Below, piece after piece: positions 24,319-33,553 of a DNA stretch of 64,000 nt (the first letter of the stretch is position 1; every line of letters begins with the position of its first letter). This stretch comes from Ornithinimicrobium ciconiae (GTDB taxonomy: Bacteria > Actinomycetota > Actinomycetes > Actinomycetales > Dermatophilaceae): positions 3,596,001-3,660,000 of the forward strand of contig NZ_CP041616.1 of NCBI RefSeq assembly GCF_007197575.1, read 5' to 3'. Both the position numbers and the translations under genes were made by a program. The notes under the pieces are model-generated. The model was not told where the DNA came from. It was given only the letters and a program-made list of their open reading frames with translations, and ran no database searches.

Positions 24319-26193
24319 TCAGCCGACGAGGTCAGCTGCCTCCAACCACTCCAGCTCGAGGGCCTCTCGCTCGGCGTGCAGCTCGTCGAGCTCAGTGGTC
24401 AGGCGCATCATGGCCCCGGCGTCGGTGGCGCTGGCGACCATCTGCTCGTGCATCCGGGCCTCGCGCTCCTCCAGCCTGGCCAGCGCCTTCTCGACGCGGG
24501 CAATGGTCTTGCGGGCCTCCCGGGTCTCGGCCGCGCTCGGACCCGCCGGCGCACCTCCAGCAGCCGAGCCACCCCCCGCCGAGCCTGCTGCCGTCGCGCC
24601 CGTCCGGGCCACGCCCGGGACTGCTCCCCGGGCTCCACCAGCACGAGAAGGGGTCTGCGACCGGGCCAGCAGCTCCCCGCGCAGCTGCAGATACTGCTCC
24701 ACCCCACCGGGCAGGTCGCGGAGCGCACCGTCGCCGAGCAGCGCGACCTGGCGGTCCGTCATACGCTCCAGCAGGTAGCGGTCGTGGGAGACCACCAGCA
24801 GCGTGCCGGCCCACCCGTCGAGCACGTCCTCCATCGAGGTCAGCGTGTCGATGTCGAGGTCGTTGGTCGGCTCGTCCAGGAGCAGGACGTTGGGCTCGTC
24901 CATCAGCAGGCGCAGGAACTGCAGCCGGCGCCGCTCCCCGCCGGAGAGGTCAGCGACCCGCGACTGCTGCCGCCCGCCGGTGAAGCCCAGGCGAGTTGCC
25001 AGCTGGCTCGCGGAGATCTCCTTGCCTCCGAGGATCGTGAACGAGCGGACCTCGGTGATCGCGTCGATCACCGTGCGTCCAGCCACCTCCTCGAGCTCAC
25101 GCAGGTCCTGGCTCAGGGCAGCGATTCGCACCGTCTTGCCGGTCTTGAGCGTGCCGGACTCGAGCGGGATCTGACCCATCAGCGCGCGCAGCAGGGTCGA
25201 CTTGCCCGCGCCGTTGACGCCCACGATCCCGAACCGGTCCCCCGGCCCGATCCGCCAGGTCACATCGTCCAGCAGCACGCGATCACCGAGCCGGACGGTG
25301 GCGTCGACCAGGTCAAAGACGTCCTTGCCGAGCCTGGTGGTGGCAAACCGGACCAGCTCGACGGTGTCCCGCGGTGGCGGCTCGCCGGCGATGAGCGCCT
25401 CGGCCGCGTCGATCCGGAAACGGGGCTTGCTGGTGCGGGCGGGTGCTCCGCGCTGCAGCCAGGCGAGCTCCTTGCGCAACAGGTTGGAGCGCCGCTCCTC
25501 GGTGACCGCGGCGACCCGGGCGCGTTCGGCACGGGCCAGCACGTAGGCCGCGTATCCCCCGTCATAGCTGTGCACCTGACCGTCGGTGACCTCCCAGGTG
25601 CGCGTGGCCACCGCGTCCAGGAACCATCGGTCGTGGGTGACACAGAGCAGGCCGCTGCCGGGACGGGGACGGCGCTGCGCGAGGTATGCCGCCAGCCAGG
25701 CGACCCCCTCCACGTCCAGGTGGTTGGTGGGCTCATCGAGCAGCAGCAGGTCCGGGTCGCGGACCAGCAGGGCGGCCAGGGCCAACCGGCGCAGTTCACC
25801 ACCGGACTTCGCGCCCACCAGCGAGTCCAGACCACCCAGCGCGCTGGCCTCCAGATCGCCCAGCAGACCGGTCAGGATCTCGCGGACGCGGGGGTCTCCA
25901 GCCCACTCGTGCTCGGCCCGGTCACCGAGGACGACCTGGCGCACGGTGTGGTCGGGGTCGAGCACGTCGGCCTGGGCGAGCATGCCGACGCTGACCCCGG
26001 CCGGGCGCAGGACGCGTCCCCCGTCCACCTCCCGGGATCCCTCCAGCACCCGCAGCAGGGAGGTCTTGCCGCCGCCGTTGCGGCCCAGGACCCCGATCCG
26101 CTCGCCGTCGAGCACCCCCAGGGAGACATCGTCGAGCAGGACCTGGGTGCCGGCCACGAGACGCACCCGATCGGTGGCGATGAGATTGGCCAC
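24319..26193 (-). CDS. ABC-F family ATPase (Uup-like, ribosome-associated)
   Basis: A 624-residue duplicated ATPase with no membrane segments. NBD1 has GRNGGGKTS, SGGELRRLALA and LLLLDEPTNHLD; NBD2 has GVNGAGKST, LSGGERRRLQF and LLLDEPTNDLD. Between them lies the ABC-F linker. A low-complexity Gly/Ala stretch leads into a C-terminal coiled coil (REARKTIARVEKALARLEEREARM), as in Uup. ABC-F proteins act at the ribosome in translation or antibiotic protection. It starts 3 bases after ispE on the same strand; the rsmA-ispE-abcF order is common in actinobacteria. Confidence 0.92.
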   Translation of the reverse strand: MANLIATDRVRLVAGTQVLLDDVSLGVLDGERIGVLGRNGGGKTSLLRVLEGSREVDGGRVLRPAGVSVGMLAQADVLDPDHTVRQVVLGDRAEHEWAGDPRVREILTGLLGDLEASALGGLDSLVGAKSGGELRRLALAALLVRDPDLLLLDEPTNHLDVEGVAWLAAYLAQRRPRPGSGLLCVTHDRWFLDAVATRTWEVTDGQVHSYDGGYAAYVLARAERARVAAVTEERRSNLLRKELAWLQRGAPARTSKPRFRIDAAEALIAGEPPPRDTVELVRFATTRLGKDVFDLVDATVRLGDRVLLDDVTWRIGPGDRFGIVGVNGAGKSTLLRALMGQIPLESGTLKTGKTVRIAALSQDLRELEEVAGRTVIDAITEVRSFTILGGKEISASQLATRLGFTGGRQQSRVADLSGGERRRLQFLRLLMDEPNVLLLDEPTNDLDIDTLTSMEDVLDGWAGTLLVVSHDRYLLERMTDRQVALLGDGALRDLPGGVEQYLQLRGELLARSQTPSRAGGARGAVPGVARTGATAAGSAGGGSAAGGAPAGPSAAETREARKTIARVEKALARLEEREARMHEQMVASATDAGAMMRLTTELDELHAEREALELEWLEAADLVG

Positions 26194-26196
26194 GGG

Positions 26197-27159
26197 TCAG
26201 CCGGTGAAGTTCTGTGGGCCGGTGGGCCCGACGTGCTGCACCACCTGGGCGCCGGCAACCGGGCCGGTCGTGCGACGGATGTCCCCGGCCGGCCCGCGGG
26301 CTGCGAGTCCGACGGACAGGTCGATCGCGGCGGCCTGGGTGCTGACCAGGAAGGCCACCGTGGGGCCGGACCCGGAGACGACCGCCCCGTGGGCGCCCAG
26401 GGTCAGGCCGGCCTCCAGGACCTCGTCGAGGACCGGATAGAGCGAGCAGGCGGCCCCCTGCAGGTCGTTGCGCAGCGTGGCGCCGACAGCCTCGGTGTCC
26501 ATGGTGCGCAGGGCGCCGATCAGGTCCCCGGATGGGGTCGGCTCGACCACCTGCTCGCCGGCGGCCTCGCGCAACCGGTCGCACTCGGCATACACCGCGG
26601 GAGTGGACAACCCGGAGTCGTTGCTGACCCACAGCACCCACTGCAGCTCGCCGCGGGACAACACCGGGGCAAGTCGCTCACCGCGTCCGGACCCGACGGC
26701 GGTCCCACCGTGGAGCAGGAAGGGCACGTCGGAGCCGAGTGTGGCGGCGAGCGGCTCCAGCTCGTCTCGGGAGAGCTGCAGACCCCAGAGGGACTCACAG
26801 GCGACCAGCGCCCCTGCGGCATCGGCCGATCCCCCGGCCATGCCGCCGGACACCGGGATGTTCTTCTCGATGCTCAGCGCCACGGCCCCCTCGATGCCAT
26901 AACGCCTGGCCAGCGCCTTGGCGGCCTTGAGCGCCAGGTTGCCCGGACCGGTCGGGACACCGGCAGCCGTGGGCCCGGTGACCTGGACCGACCAGCGATC
27001 GGCAGGAGTCACCGTGATGTGGTCATAGATGCCGACGGCGTGAAACACCGTGGCCAGCTCGTGATATCCGTCATCCCGGAGCGGGCCGACCACCAGCTCC
27101 AGATTGATCTTCCCGGGCACGCGGACGCTGACGCCCCGGGACTCGACCGCCTGACTCAT
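26197..27159 (-). CDS. ispE: 4-diphosphocytidyl-2-C-methyl-D-erythritol kinase
   Basis: A 320-residue GHMP kinase of the MEP isoprenoid pathway, phosphorylating CDP-ME at the 2-hydroxyl. Visible motifs are VRVPGKINLELVVG with the active-site Lys and Asn region, DGYHEL, and the GHMP ATP loop PVSGGMAGGSADAAGAL. The C-terminal GSGPTVAFLV loop is present. It starts 9 bases after the rsmA stop and ends 3 bases before the ABC-F gene, so the three are one operon. Confidence 0.96.
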   Translation of the reverse strand: MSQAVESRGVSVRVPGKINLELVVGPLRDDGYHELATVFHAVGIYDHITVTPADRWSVQVTGPTAAGVPTGPGNLALKAAKALARRYGIEGAVALSIEKNIPVSGGMAGGSADAAGALVACESLWGLQLSRDELEPLAATLGSDVPFLLHGGTAVGSGRGERLAPVLSRGELQWVLWVSNDSGLSTPAVYAECDRLREAAGEQVVEPTPSGDLIGALRTMDTEAVGATLRNDLQGAACSLYPVLDEVLEAGLTLGAHGAVVSGSGPTVAFLVSTQAAAIDLSVGLAARGPAGDIRRTTGPVAGAQVVQHVGPTGPQNFTG

Positions 27160-27168
27160 GCCGTCACC

Positions 27169-28068
27169 CTATGCGTGAACGCTCGAAGCACCGCTGTCCC
27201 GGCGTGCCTCTGCGATCGCGGCGAACTGCTCGATCGTCAGCCGCTCTCCCCGGGCCTGCGGGTCCACCCCTGCCCTGCGCAGTGCCTCCTCGGCCAGGAC
27301 CGGTGACCCGGCCCACCCGGCCAGAGCCGCGCGGAGGGTCTTGCGACGCTGGGCGAAGGCGGCGTCGATCACGGCAAAGACCTCGCGCCGGTCGGCAGTG
27401 GTGACCGGCGGATCGCGGCGCACCATGCGCACCAGTCCGGAGTCCACGTTGGGTGCTGGCCAGAAGACGTTGCGCCCGATCCGACCCGCAGGTGAGACCT
27501 CGGCATACCAGGAGGCCTTGACGCTGGGCACGCCGTAGACCCGACCCCCCGGCCCGGCCGCGAGCCGCTCCGCGACCTCCAGCTGGACCATGACCAGGAC
27601 CTTCTCCAGGGTCGGCAGCGACTCCAGGAGATGGAGCACCACGGGCACCGCCACGTTGTAGGGCAGGTTGGCCACCAGCGCGGTCGGCTGCGGGTCCGGC
27701 AGCTCGGTGACCCGCAGGGCGTCCTGCTGGAGCACCGTGAGGCGCTCTGCGTGCTGCGGCGCCATCTCGGCCACCGTCTGCGGGAGCTGGGCAGCCAGGG
27801 CAGGGTCGATCTCGATCGCGGTGACCCGGTCCACGGTGTGCAGCAGCGCCAGGGTCAGGGAGCCGAGACCGGGCCCGACCTCGACCACCACGTCCTGTGG
27901 GCCCACCCCTGCCTGCCGGACGATCTTGCGGACGGTGTTGGCGTCGATGACGAAGTTCTGGCCCCAGGACTTGGTGGGGCGCACCCCCAGCCGGGCGGCC
28001 AGGTCACGGATCTCCGCAGGCCCCAGCAGGACGGCCTGCGCCAGCGTCTCGTCCTGGGGCTGCTCCAT
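27169..28068 (-). CDS. rsmA: 16S rRNA dimethyladenosine transferase RsmA (KsgA)
   Basis: A 299-residue SAM-dependent enzyme dimethylating A1518 and A1519 of 16S rRNA late in small-subunit assembly. It has [18 protein letters not shown], the SAM loop [16 protein letters not shown], and catalytic [10 protein letters not shown]. On this strand TACGCT ends 8 bases before ATG 28068 with no ribosome site, so the transcript is likely leaderless. It heads the rsmA-ispE-abcF operon. In many relatives tatD and rpfB lie directly upstream; here a divergent superoxide dismutase occupies that place. Confidence 0.96.
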   Translation of the reverse strand: MEQPQDETLAQAVLLGPAEIRDLAARLGVRPTKSWGQNFVIDANTVRKIVRQAGVGPQDVVVEVGPGLGSLTLALLHTVDRVTAIEIDPALAAQLPQTVAEMAPQHAERLTVLQQDALRVTELPDPQPTALVANLPYNVAVPVVLHLLESLPTLEKVLVMVQLEVAERLAAGPGGRVYGVPSVKASWYAEVSPAGRIGRNVFWPAPNVDSGLVRMVRRDPPVTTADRREVFAVIDAAFAQRRKTLRAALAGWAGSPVLAEEALRRAGVDPQARGERLTIEQFAAIAEARRDSGASSVHA

Positions 28069-28111
28069 GATCGGTCAGCGTACTGGCCCGGACAGGTGCC
28101 CGCGGACCCGC

Positions 28112-28168
28112 CCGTGGAATGTTCCACGGTTGCAACTATGTTGCAGGTAGGACAGGCTCGAAGCCTGT
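28112..28168 (+). promoter_or_regulatory. Palindrome-rich control region of the superoxide dismutase gene
   Basis: CCGTGGAA-TG-TTCCACGG (28112-28129) is a perfect inverted repeat with a 2-base centre. GTTGCAAC (28129-28136) is a perfect palindrome partly repeated six bases later, and ACAGGCT-CGA-AGCCTGT (28152-28168) is a perfect hairpin. TATGTT at 28137-28142 could be a -10, placing the first palindrome over the -35. A dimeric repressor such as a metal or redox sensor is a plausible ligand. Confidence 0.5.
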
Positions 28169-28197
28169 GGACATCGATAACAGAGGAGTTGTTTGCT

Positions 28198-28827
28198 GTG
28201 GCTGACTATGCACTTCCCGACCTTCCGTACGACTATGGCGCCCTCGCACCGCACATCTCGGGCGAGATCATGGAGCTGCACCACTCCAAGCACCACAACG
28301 CCTATGTCACGGGCGCCAACACGGCGCTGGAGAAGTTGGCAGAGGCCCGCGACAAGGACTCCTTCGACTCCGTCAACATGCTGTCCAAGAACCTCGCGTT
28401 CAACCTGGCCGGCCACGTCAACCACACGGTCTTCTGGCCGAACATGTCCCCGGACGGTGGCGACAAGCCGGTCGGCGAGCTCGCTTCCGCGATCGACGAC
28501 ACCTTCGGCAGCTTCGACGCCTTCCGCGCGCACTTCACCGCCAACGCACTGGGCATCCAGGGCTCCGGCTGGTCGATCCTGGCCTGGGACACCCTCGGCG
28601 AGAAGCTGATCCTCTGCCAGCTCTATGACCACCAGGGCAACCTGTCCGCCGGCCTGGTGCCGCTGCTGATGCTGGACATGTGGGAGCACGCCTTCTACCT
28701 GCAGTACAAGAACGTCAAGGCCGACTACGTCAAGGCCTGGTGGAACATCGCCAACTGGGCGGACGTGCAGGAGCGCTTTGAGGGCGCTCGCACCAAGACT
28801 GCTGGCCTGATCACGCCCCAGGCCTGA
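28198..28827 (+). CDS. sodA: Superoxide dismutase, Fe/Mn family
   Basis: A 209-residue superoxide dismutase. The sequence shows [21 protein letters not shown], the first ligand region ([13 protein letters not shown]), NHTVFW with the second His, and [11 protein letters not shown] carrying the Asp and His ligands. The GIQGSGW segment includes the second-sphere Gln. Whether iron or manganese is used cannot be decided from sequence alone. GTG 28198 follows a GAGGAG site. It is on the opposite strand to its neighbours, with palindromes in its promoter and a terminator at 28875. Confidence 0.96.
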   Translation: MADYALPDLPYDYGALAPHISGEIMELHHSKHHNAYVTGANTALEKLAEARDKDSFDSVNMLSKNLAFNLAGHVNHTVFWPNMSPDGGDKPVGELASAIDDTFGSFDAFRAHFTANALGIQGSGWSILAWDTLGEKLILCQLYDHQGNLSAGLVPLLMLDMWEHAFYLQYKNVKADYVKAWWNIANWADVQERFEGARTKTAGLITPQA

Positions 28828-28874
28828 CCTGACCCTCGCCTGTTCGGAAGCCAGCACGGCTGGCGGAACGGCAC

Positions 28875-28903
28875 GACGCCCCTGGCACTGCGCCGGGGGC
28901 GTC
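28875..28903 (+). terminator. Stem-loop downstream of superoxide dismutase
   Basis: GACGCCCC (28875-28882) pairs with GGGGCGTC (28896-28903), and the loop can pair further (TGGC with GCCG). CTTGCG follows. It lies 47 bases after the stop codon and is the likely end of the sodA transcript. Confidence 0.6.
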
Positions 28904-28952
28904 TTGCGTGCGTGCCGTGCCCCGCACCGCCCCACCCGTCACGCGCTCACGG

Positions 28953-28998
28953 TGTGTCAGGCGTTCACGGTGTGCAGACCCCGCCAGTGCCTGGCACA
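28953..28998. repeat. Second copy of the dispersed hairpin motif
   Basis: GACCCCGCCAGTGCCTGGCA and the two following bases (28977-28998) repeat 6571-6592 with one change. The outer arms TGTGTCAGGC (28953-28962) and GCCTGGCACA (28989-28998) can pair, giving the same outer stem as the first copy. The interior differs, with TCACGGTGTG twice (28947-28956, 28965-28974). It lies in the 250-base gap between sodA and tatD. Confidence 0.7.
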
Positions 28999-29076
28999 AC
29001 GCGGAGGAGCACCCACGCCGGAGAGCACACGCGCGAGAGAGCGCCGGCGTCGGCAGCCGTGCCGACCAGGCAAGAC

Positions 29077-29919
29077 CTACCAGGGTCCGTAGACCTGCTC
29101 GGAGTTGGCCGACAACGCCTCGCAGAGCGTGGGCACCGCGACGTTGAGCGTCTCCGCCATGGCGCGCACGGTGTGCGGGATCAGATAGGGCGCATTGATC
29201 TGTCCGCGGTGCGGGCTGGGCGTCAGATAGGGGGCGTCGGTCTCCACGAGCAGATGGTCCAGCGGGGTCACGGCGAGGGCGTCCCGGAGGCTCCGGGCGT
29301 TCTTGAAGGTGACGGTGCCCGCGAAGGACAGATAGTAGCCACGCCGCACACACTCCCGGGCCATGTCCATGTCCCCGGAGAAGCAGTGCAGCACGACGCG
29401 CTCCGGCGAGTCCTGCTCGGCCAGGATGCGCAGCACGTCCTCGTGCGCGTCCCGGTCGTGGATCTGCAGCGCGAGGCCGGTCCGTCGGGCGATCTCGATG
29501 TGCGCCCGGAAGGACTCGTGCTGGGCATCAACGCCCTCTGGACCGGTGCGGTAGTAGTCTAGGCCGCTCTCACCGATCACCCGCACCCGCGGGTGCGCCG
29601 CCAGCGACTCGATCTCGGTGAGGGCCTCGTCGAGCTCCCCCTGCGCGTGGTGCCCCGGCGCCTCGTTGGGGTGGATGGCCACGCCTCCCAGGAGAGCAGG
29701 GTGCTCATCGAGTATGCCGACCGTCCAGCGGGCGCTGTCCAGGTCACACCCGATCTGCACGAGTCGGTCAACACCCACCCGTGTGGCAGCGGAAATCTGG
29801 TCCGCGAGCGCCGCCGCCGGACCGTCCCGGCCGATGTCCAGGTGGCAGTGGTTGTCCACCACGGGGATCGGCAGCGGCTCGGGTGCGGGCGGTGGCTGAT
29901 CCCGCCGGGAGTCCGTCAT
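29077..29919 (-). CDS. tatD: TatD family metal-dependent DNase
   Basis: A 280-residue TIM-barrel hydrolase. Metal ligands are seen in [10 protein letters not shown] near the N-terminus, a central [27 protein letters not shown] and the late [15 protein letters not shown]. The family are Mg2+-dependent 3'-5' exonucleases acting in DNA and possibly RNA turnover. ATG 29919 overlaps the metG stop by 4 bases, so the two are coupled. The rpfB gene that usually follows tatD in actinobacteria is absent. Confidence 0.95.
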   Translation of the reverse strand: MTDSRRDQPPPAPEPLPIPVVDNHCHLDIGRDGPAAALADQISAATRVGVDRLVQIGCDLDSARWTVGILDEHPALLGGVAIHPNEAPGHHAQGELDEALTEIESLAAHPRVRVIGESGLDYYRTGPEGVDAQHESFRAHIEIARRTGLALQIHDRDAHEDVLRILAEQDSPERVVLHCFSGDMDMARECVRRGYYLSFAGTVTFKNARSLRDALAVTPLDHLLVETDAPYLTPSPHRGQINAPYLIPHTVRAMAETLNVAVPTLCEALSANSEQVYGPW

Positions 29920-31736
29920 TCCTCGGGCAGCCCGAGGCGGCGCCGCTCCTCACCAGCGGTGCCCGGGTCGAGCTTGGTGAAGATCGGCGTGGGCTTGGCC
30001 ACGGGGGCGCCCACGTGCACGGGTCGGTGCTCCCAGCGCGGACCCGTGGTGTAGTTACCGGTGATGACCGGGTAGTCAGGCCGTGCGGCATCGTCCAGGT
30101 CGGCGACCTCCTGGATCTTTGGCATCGGCTGGAAGACGCCCTCGCCCCCAAAGGCCTGGTGCACGGCGCTCGAGGAGTGCGGCAGATAGGGGGACAGGAT
30201 CGTGTTGAGGTCCACCACGACCTGCGCGAGGACGTGCAGGACGGTGCCGAGGCGCTCGCGCTGGTCCTCACCCTTGAGCTTGAACGGCTCGGTGGTCGAG
30301 ACATAGGCGTTGGCCTCGCCGACCAGGCGCATCGCCTCGGCCAGCCCGGCCTTCTGCCGGTGGGCACCGATGAGGGCCCCGACGGTGTCGAAGCCGTCAG
30401 CGACCTGCTGCAGCAGAGCCTGGTCGACGTCCTCGAACTGCCCGGCGGCCGGGATCTCGCCGAAGTTCTTGGCGATCATCGAGGCCGTGCGGTTCACCAG
30501 GTTGCCCCAGCCGGCCACCAACTCGTTGTTGGTGCGCTTGACGAACTCCGGCCAGGAGAAGTCGGAGTCGGCGGTCTCCGGGGCAGCGGCGGACAGGAAG
30601 TAGCGCAAGGCGTCCGGCTGATAACGCTCCAGGACGTCGCGGACATAGATCACCACGCTGCGCGAGGTCGAGAACTGCCGTCCCTCCATCGTGAGGAACT
30701 CGCTGGAGACCACCTCCGTGGGCAGCGTCAGCTCGCCGTAGGGACCCACCTCGCCACCGCGGGAGCCCTGACCGTTGTGGGCGAGCATCTCTGCGGGCCA
30801 GATCTGGGAGTGGAAGGTGATGTTGTCCTTGCCCATGAAGTAGTAGGCCAGCGGGGCGGAGCCGTCCGCGCTCACGTTCCACCACTTGCGCCAGGCCTGC
30901 GGGTCCCCGGTGCGGCGAGCCCACTCCACGGATGCAGACAGGTAGCCGATCACCGCGTCGAACCAGACATACAACTTCTTGGTCGGGTGCTCCCGCCAGC
31001 CGTCGAGCGGGACGGTGATGCCCCAGTCGATGTCCCGCGTCATGGCGCGCGGGCGGATCTCCTCCAGGATGTTCTTGGAGAACCGGATGACGTTGGGTCG
31101 CCACAGGCCGCTGGCCTCGCGTCCGTCCAGCCACTCCCCCAGCGCTTCCGCGAGCGCGGGCAGGTCCAGGAAGAAGTGCTGGGTCTCGGTGAACTCCGGC
31201 GCCTCGCCGTTGATCTTGGAGCGCGGATCAATGAGGTCTGTCGGGTCAAGCTGGTTGCCACAGTTGTCACACTGATCGCCCCGGGCCTCGCCGTAGCCGC
31301 AGATCGGGCAGGTGCCCTCGATGAACCGGTCCGGCAGGGTGCGTCCGGTCGACGGGCTGATCGCGACCCGCTGCGACTGCTCCACCATGTAGCCGTTGGC
31401 GTGGCAGGCCAGGAACATCTGCTGCACGACCTGGTCGTGGTTGGCAGTGGTCGTGCGGGTGTAGAGGTCGTAGGACACACCGAGGGCCACGAGGTCCTCA
31501 GCGATGAGCCGGTGGTTGACGTCGATGAACTCCTGCGGGCTCATCCCTGCCTTGTCCGCCTGCACCAGGATCGGTGTGCCGTGCTCGTCGGAGCCGGACA
31601 CCATCAGCACGTCGTGACCGGCCATCCGCATGTACCTGCTGAAGACGTCGGAGGGAACGCCGAAACCGGCGACGTGACCGATGTGGCGTGGGCCGTTGGC
31701 ATACGGCCAGGCGACGGAGGACAGGACATGGCTCAT
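29916..31736 (-). CDS. metG: Methionyl-tRNA synthetase
   Basis: A 606-residue class I synthetase. The HIGH motif is within PRHIGHVAG near residue 15. A zinc knuckle near 140 has four Cys ([17 protein letters not shown]). The KMSKS-equivalent loop reads [10 protein letters not shown] near 354, a variant found in a subset of MetRS enzymes. The C-terminal helical anticodon domain is complete, with no tRNA-binding extension. TAGACT ends 8 bases before ATG 31736, supporting a leaderless start; an open extension to 31835 has no family sequence and contains that element. tatD follows with a 4-base overlap. Confidence 0.96.
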   Translation of the reverse strand: MSHVLSSVAWPYANGPRHIGHVAGFGVPSDVFSRYMRMAGHDVLMVSGSDEHGTPILVQADKAGMSPQEFIDVNHRLIAEDLVALGVSYDLYTRTTTANHDQVVQQMFLACHANGYMVEQSQRVAISPSTGRTLPDRFIEGTCPICGYGEARGDQCDNCGNQLDPTDLIDPRSKINGEAPEFTETQHFFLDLPALAEALGEWLDGREASGLWRPNVIRFSKNILEEIRPRAMTRDIDWGITVPLDGWREHPTKKLYVWFDAVIGYLSASVEWARRTGDPQAWRKWWNVSADGSAPLAYYFMGKDNITFHSQIWPAEMLAHNGQGSRGGEVGPYGELTLPTEVVSSEFLTMEGRQFSTSRSVVIYVRDVLERYQPDALRYFLSAAAPETADSDFSWPEFVKRTNNELVAGWGNLVNRTASMIAKNFGEIPAAGQFEDVDQALLQQVADGFDTVGALIGAHRQKAGLAEAMRLVGEANAYVSTTEPFKLKGEDQRERLGTVLHVLAQVVVDLNTILSPYLPHSSSAVHQAFGGEGVFQPMPKIQEVADLDDAARPDYPVITGNYTTGPRWEHRPVHVGAPVAKPTPIFTKLDPGTAGEERRRLGLPEE

Positions 31737-31767
31737 GGCGTGCGAGTCTAGTTGGACGGCACTGGTA

Positions 31768-31798
31768 GACCCGCACGGAGGCGGCCTCCGTGCGGGTC
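31768..31798. other. Perfect 14-bp hairpin in the metG / DUF4126 divergent region
   Basis: GACCCGCACGGAGG (31768-31781) and CCTCCGTGCGGGTC (31785-31798) are perfectly complementary around CGG. It lies 32-62 bases upstream of metG, just beyond the proposed metG -10 element at 31745-31750, and 168 bases from the divergent start. No T-tract follows on either side. It could be an operator or the end of an unseen short transcript. Confidence 0.55.
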
Positions 31799-31966
31799 CA
31801 ACCTGACTGTGTGCCGACCGGTGGAGTTCTTGCACGAGCCGTGGCGCAGATCACGCGACTCCACGGAACTGGGCGAATCGGGAACACGTCACAGGCTCGT
31901 CGTGGTTGACTGACCAGACGGGCCCCACCGGGGCACGCCGAACACACGAAGGGGGCGAGGCTCTCC

Positions 31967-32575
31967 ATGCTCGCTGCACTTACTGGCGCCGGACTGTCCG
32001 CAGCTGCGGGCCTCAACGCCTATATCCCGTTCCTGATCGTGGCCTTGATGGCCCGGTTTTCCGACGTCATCACTCTGCCCGAGCAGTTCGCCTGGATCGA
32101 GTCCGAGTGGGCCATCGGCGGGGCCGCCGTCCTGCTCCTCGGAGAGGTGGTCTTCGACAAGATCCCGGTGGTCGATCACATCAACGACGCCGTCGGCACC
32201 TTCATCCGCCCTGCCTCCGGCGGTCTGATCTTCGCTGCCACGCAGGCCGCAGAGGACTTCGAGCAGGGGTCCTCCTTCATGGCGGACAACCCGTGGATCG
32301 GCGTCGTCCTCGGCATCGTGACGGCAGGTCTGGTCCACACCGGCAAGGCAGTCACCCGCCCGGTGGTCAACGCCAGCACGATGGGGATCGGCGCACCACT
32401 GGTCTCGACGGCTGAGGACACCGCCTCGGTGGGCCTGAGCATCGTGGCGATCTTCTTCCCGATCATCGTCTTCGTCCTGCTGATCCTGATGCTGTGGGGC
32501 GGGATCGTCCTGTGGCGCAAGGCCCGGCAACGCACCCGCGAGCGGGAAGCAGCCGTCACCGCCTACTACGGCTGA
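31967..32575 (+). CDS. DUF4126 family membrane protein
   Basis: A 202-residue integral membrane protein with about five helices (ALTGAGLSAAAGLNAYIPFLIVALMARF, GIGAPLVSTAEDTASVGLSIVAIFFPIIVFVLLILMLW). The start of the protein, with GLNAYIPFL and WIESEWAIGGAAVLLLGEVVFDKIPVVDHIND, matches DUF4126. No function is established. A purine-rich AGGGGGCGAGG precedes ATG 31967. It is divergent from metG and convergent with rsmI. Confidence 0.85.
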   Translation: MLAALTGAGLSAAAGLNAYIPFLIVALMARFSDVITLPEQFAWIESEWAIGGAAVLLLGEVVFDKIPVVDHINDAVGTFIRPASGGLIFAATQAAEDFEQGSSFMADNPWIGVVLGIVTAGLVHTGKAVTRPVVNASTMGIGAPLVSTAEDTASVGLSIVAIFFPIIVFVLLILMLWGGIVLWRKARQRTREREAAVTAYYG

Positions 32576-32592
32576 CCCGGGTTCTCCCTCCA

Positions 32593-32610
32593 GACGGCCC
32601 GGTGGCCGTC
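32593..32610. terminator. Hairpin between convergent DUF4126 and rsmI genes
   Basis: GACGGCC-CGGT-GGCCGTC is a perfect 7-bp stem with a 4-base loop overlapping the rsmI stop. It is well placed to terminate both convergent transcripts, though no T-tract is present. Confidence 0.5.
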
Positions 32611-33472
32611 AACGCCGCGCGGTGACCGCAGCGTCATAGAGCGTCTTGGTCGACAGCCCGGTCGCCCCCGCGACGTCGCGGCACACGTCCTTGAGGCGTT
32701 CGCCCGCGGCCACCCGCGCCAGGATCTGCGGCATCACGTCCTCGACCCCCAGCGCTGGCCCGGCGCCCAGGTCGGCTCCCGCCACGACGATGGTGATCTC
32801 ACCTCTGACGCCGTCGGCGGCCCAGGAGGCCAGCTCGGCCAGCCCCGCGCGACGGACTTCCTCGTAGGTCTTGGTGAGCTCCCGGCATACGGCTGCCGGA
32901 CGGTCCTGACCGAGAACTGTCGCCATCGAGGTGAGCGTCGCTGCCAAGCGGTGCGGTGCCTCGAAGAAGACCATCGTGCGCTGCTCGGTGGCCAAGGGGG
33001 CCAGGGCACGCTCCCGCTCCCCGGTCCTGCGCGGCAGGAAGCCCTCGAAGCAGAACCGGTCGACCGGCAGGCCGCTGACCGCCAGCGCCATCAGGACGGC
33101 GGAGGGGCCGGGGACGCAGGTGACGGGCAGGTCAGCCGCCACGCAGGCGCCCACCAGCCGATATCCCGGATCGGAGACCGACGGCATCCCGGCATCGGTG
33201 ACCAGCAGGACCCGTTCACCGGCGGCGATCCGCGCGACCAGGTCCGGAGTCCGTGACGCCTCGTTGTGCTCGTGATAGCTCACCACGTCACCGCCGATGG
33301 TCACACCCAACCGTTCAGTCAGGCGCCGGAACCGCCGGGTGTCCTCGGCGGCGATGACGTCAGCATCGGCCAGCTCATCCCGGAGTCGTGGTGAGGCGTC
33401 GCGAGAGTCCCCGATGGGGGTGGCCGCGAGGACGAGAGCCGCCCGGTTATCGCGCGATTGATCCTGGCTCAC
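32609..33472 (-). CDS. rsmI: 16S rRNA (cytidine1402-2'-O)-methyltransferase
   Basis: A 287-residue SAM-dependent tetrapyrrole-methylase-fold enzyme modifying C1402 of 16S rRNA in the P site. Motifs include LAATPIGDSRDASPRLRDELADADVIAAEDTR, YHEHNEASRTP and LVTDAGMPSVSDPGYRLV. The start is GTG 33472, preceded by AAAGGGA. In many actinobacteria rsmI is divergent from pmt; here sdhCAB and a repeat lie between them. A 32-bp triple repeat lies immediately upstream. Confidence 0.95.
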   Translation of the reverse strand: MSQDQSRDNRAALVLAATPIGDSRDASPRLRDELADADVIAAEDTRRFRRLTERLGVTIGGDVVSYHEHNEASRTPDLVARIAAGERVLLVTDAGMPSVSDPGYRLVGACVAADLPVTCVPGPSAVLMALAVSGLPVDRFCFEGFLPRRTGERERALAPLATEQRTMVFFEAPHRLAATLTSMATVLGQDRPAAVCRELTKTYEEVRRAGLAELASWAADGVRGEITIVVAGADLGAGPALGVEDVMPQILARVAAGERLKDVCRDVAGATGLSTKTLYDAAVTARR

Positions 33473-33553
33473 CGGCGATCCCTTTCACGAGGTTGGCAGC
33501 CTCGGCGGCGACGAGCCCCGGCTGAGGTCCGTCTCCGCGGTGCGCGAGGACAC

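Noticed and set aside
24037-27306. A 1089-codon plus-strand frame over the ABC-F and ispE genes
   Set aside because: It is the antisense shadow of two conserved genes; long stop-free antisense frames are expected at 70 percent GC.
28112-28129. Heat-shock CIRCE or HAIR element
   Set aside because: The palindrome does not match the CIRCE (TTAGCACTC-N9-GAGTGCTAA) or HAIR consensus.
31737-31966. T-box or other riboswitch upstream of metG
   Set aside because: The likely -10 is only 8 bases from the metG start, leaving no leader, and no T-box sequence or anticodon-like loop is seen.
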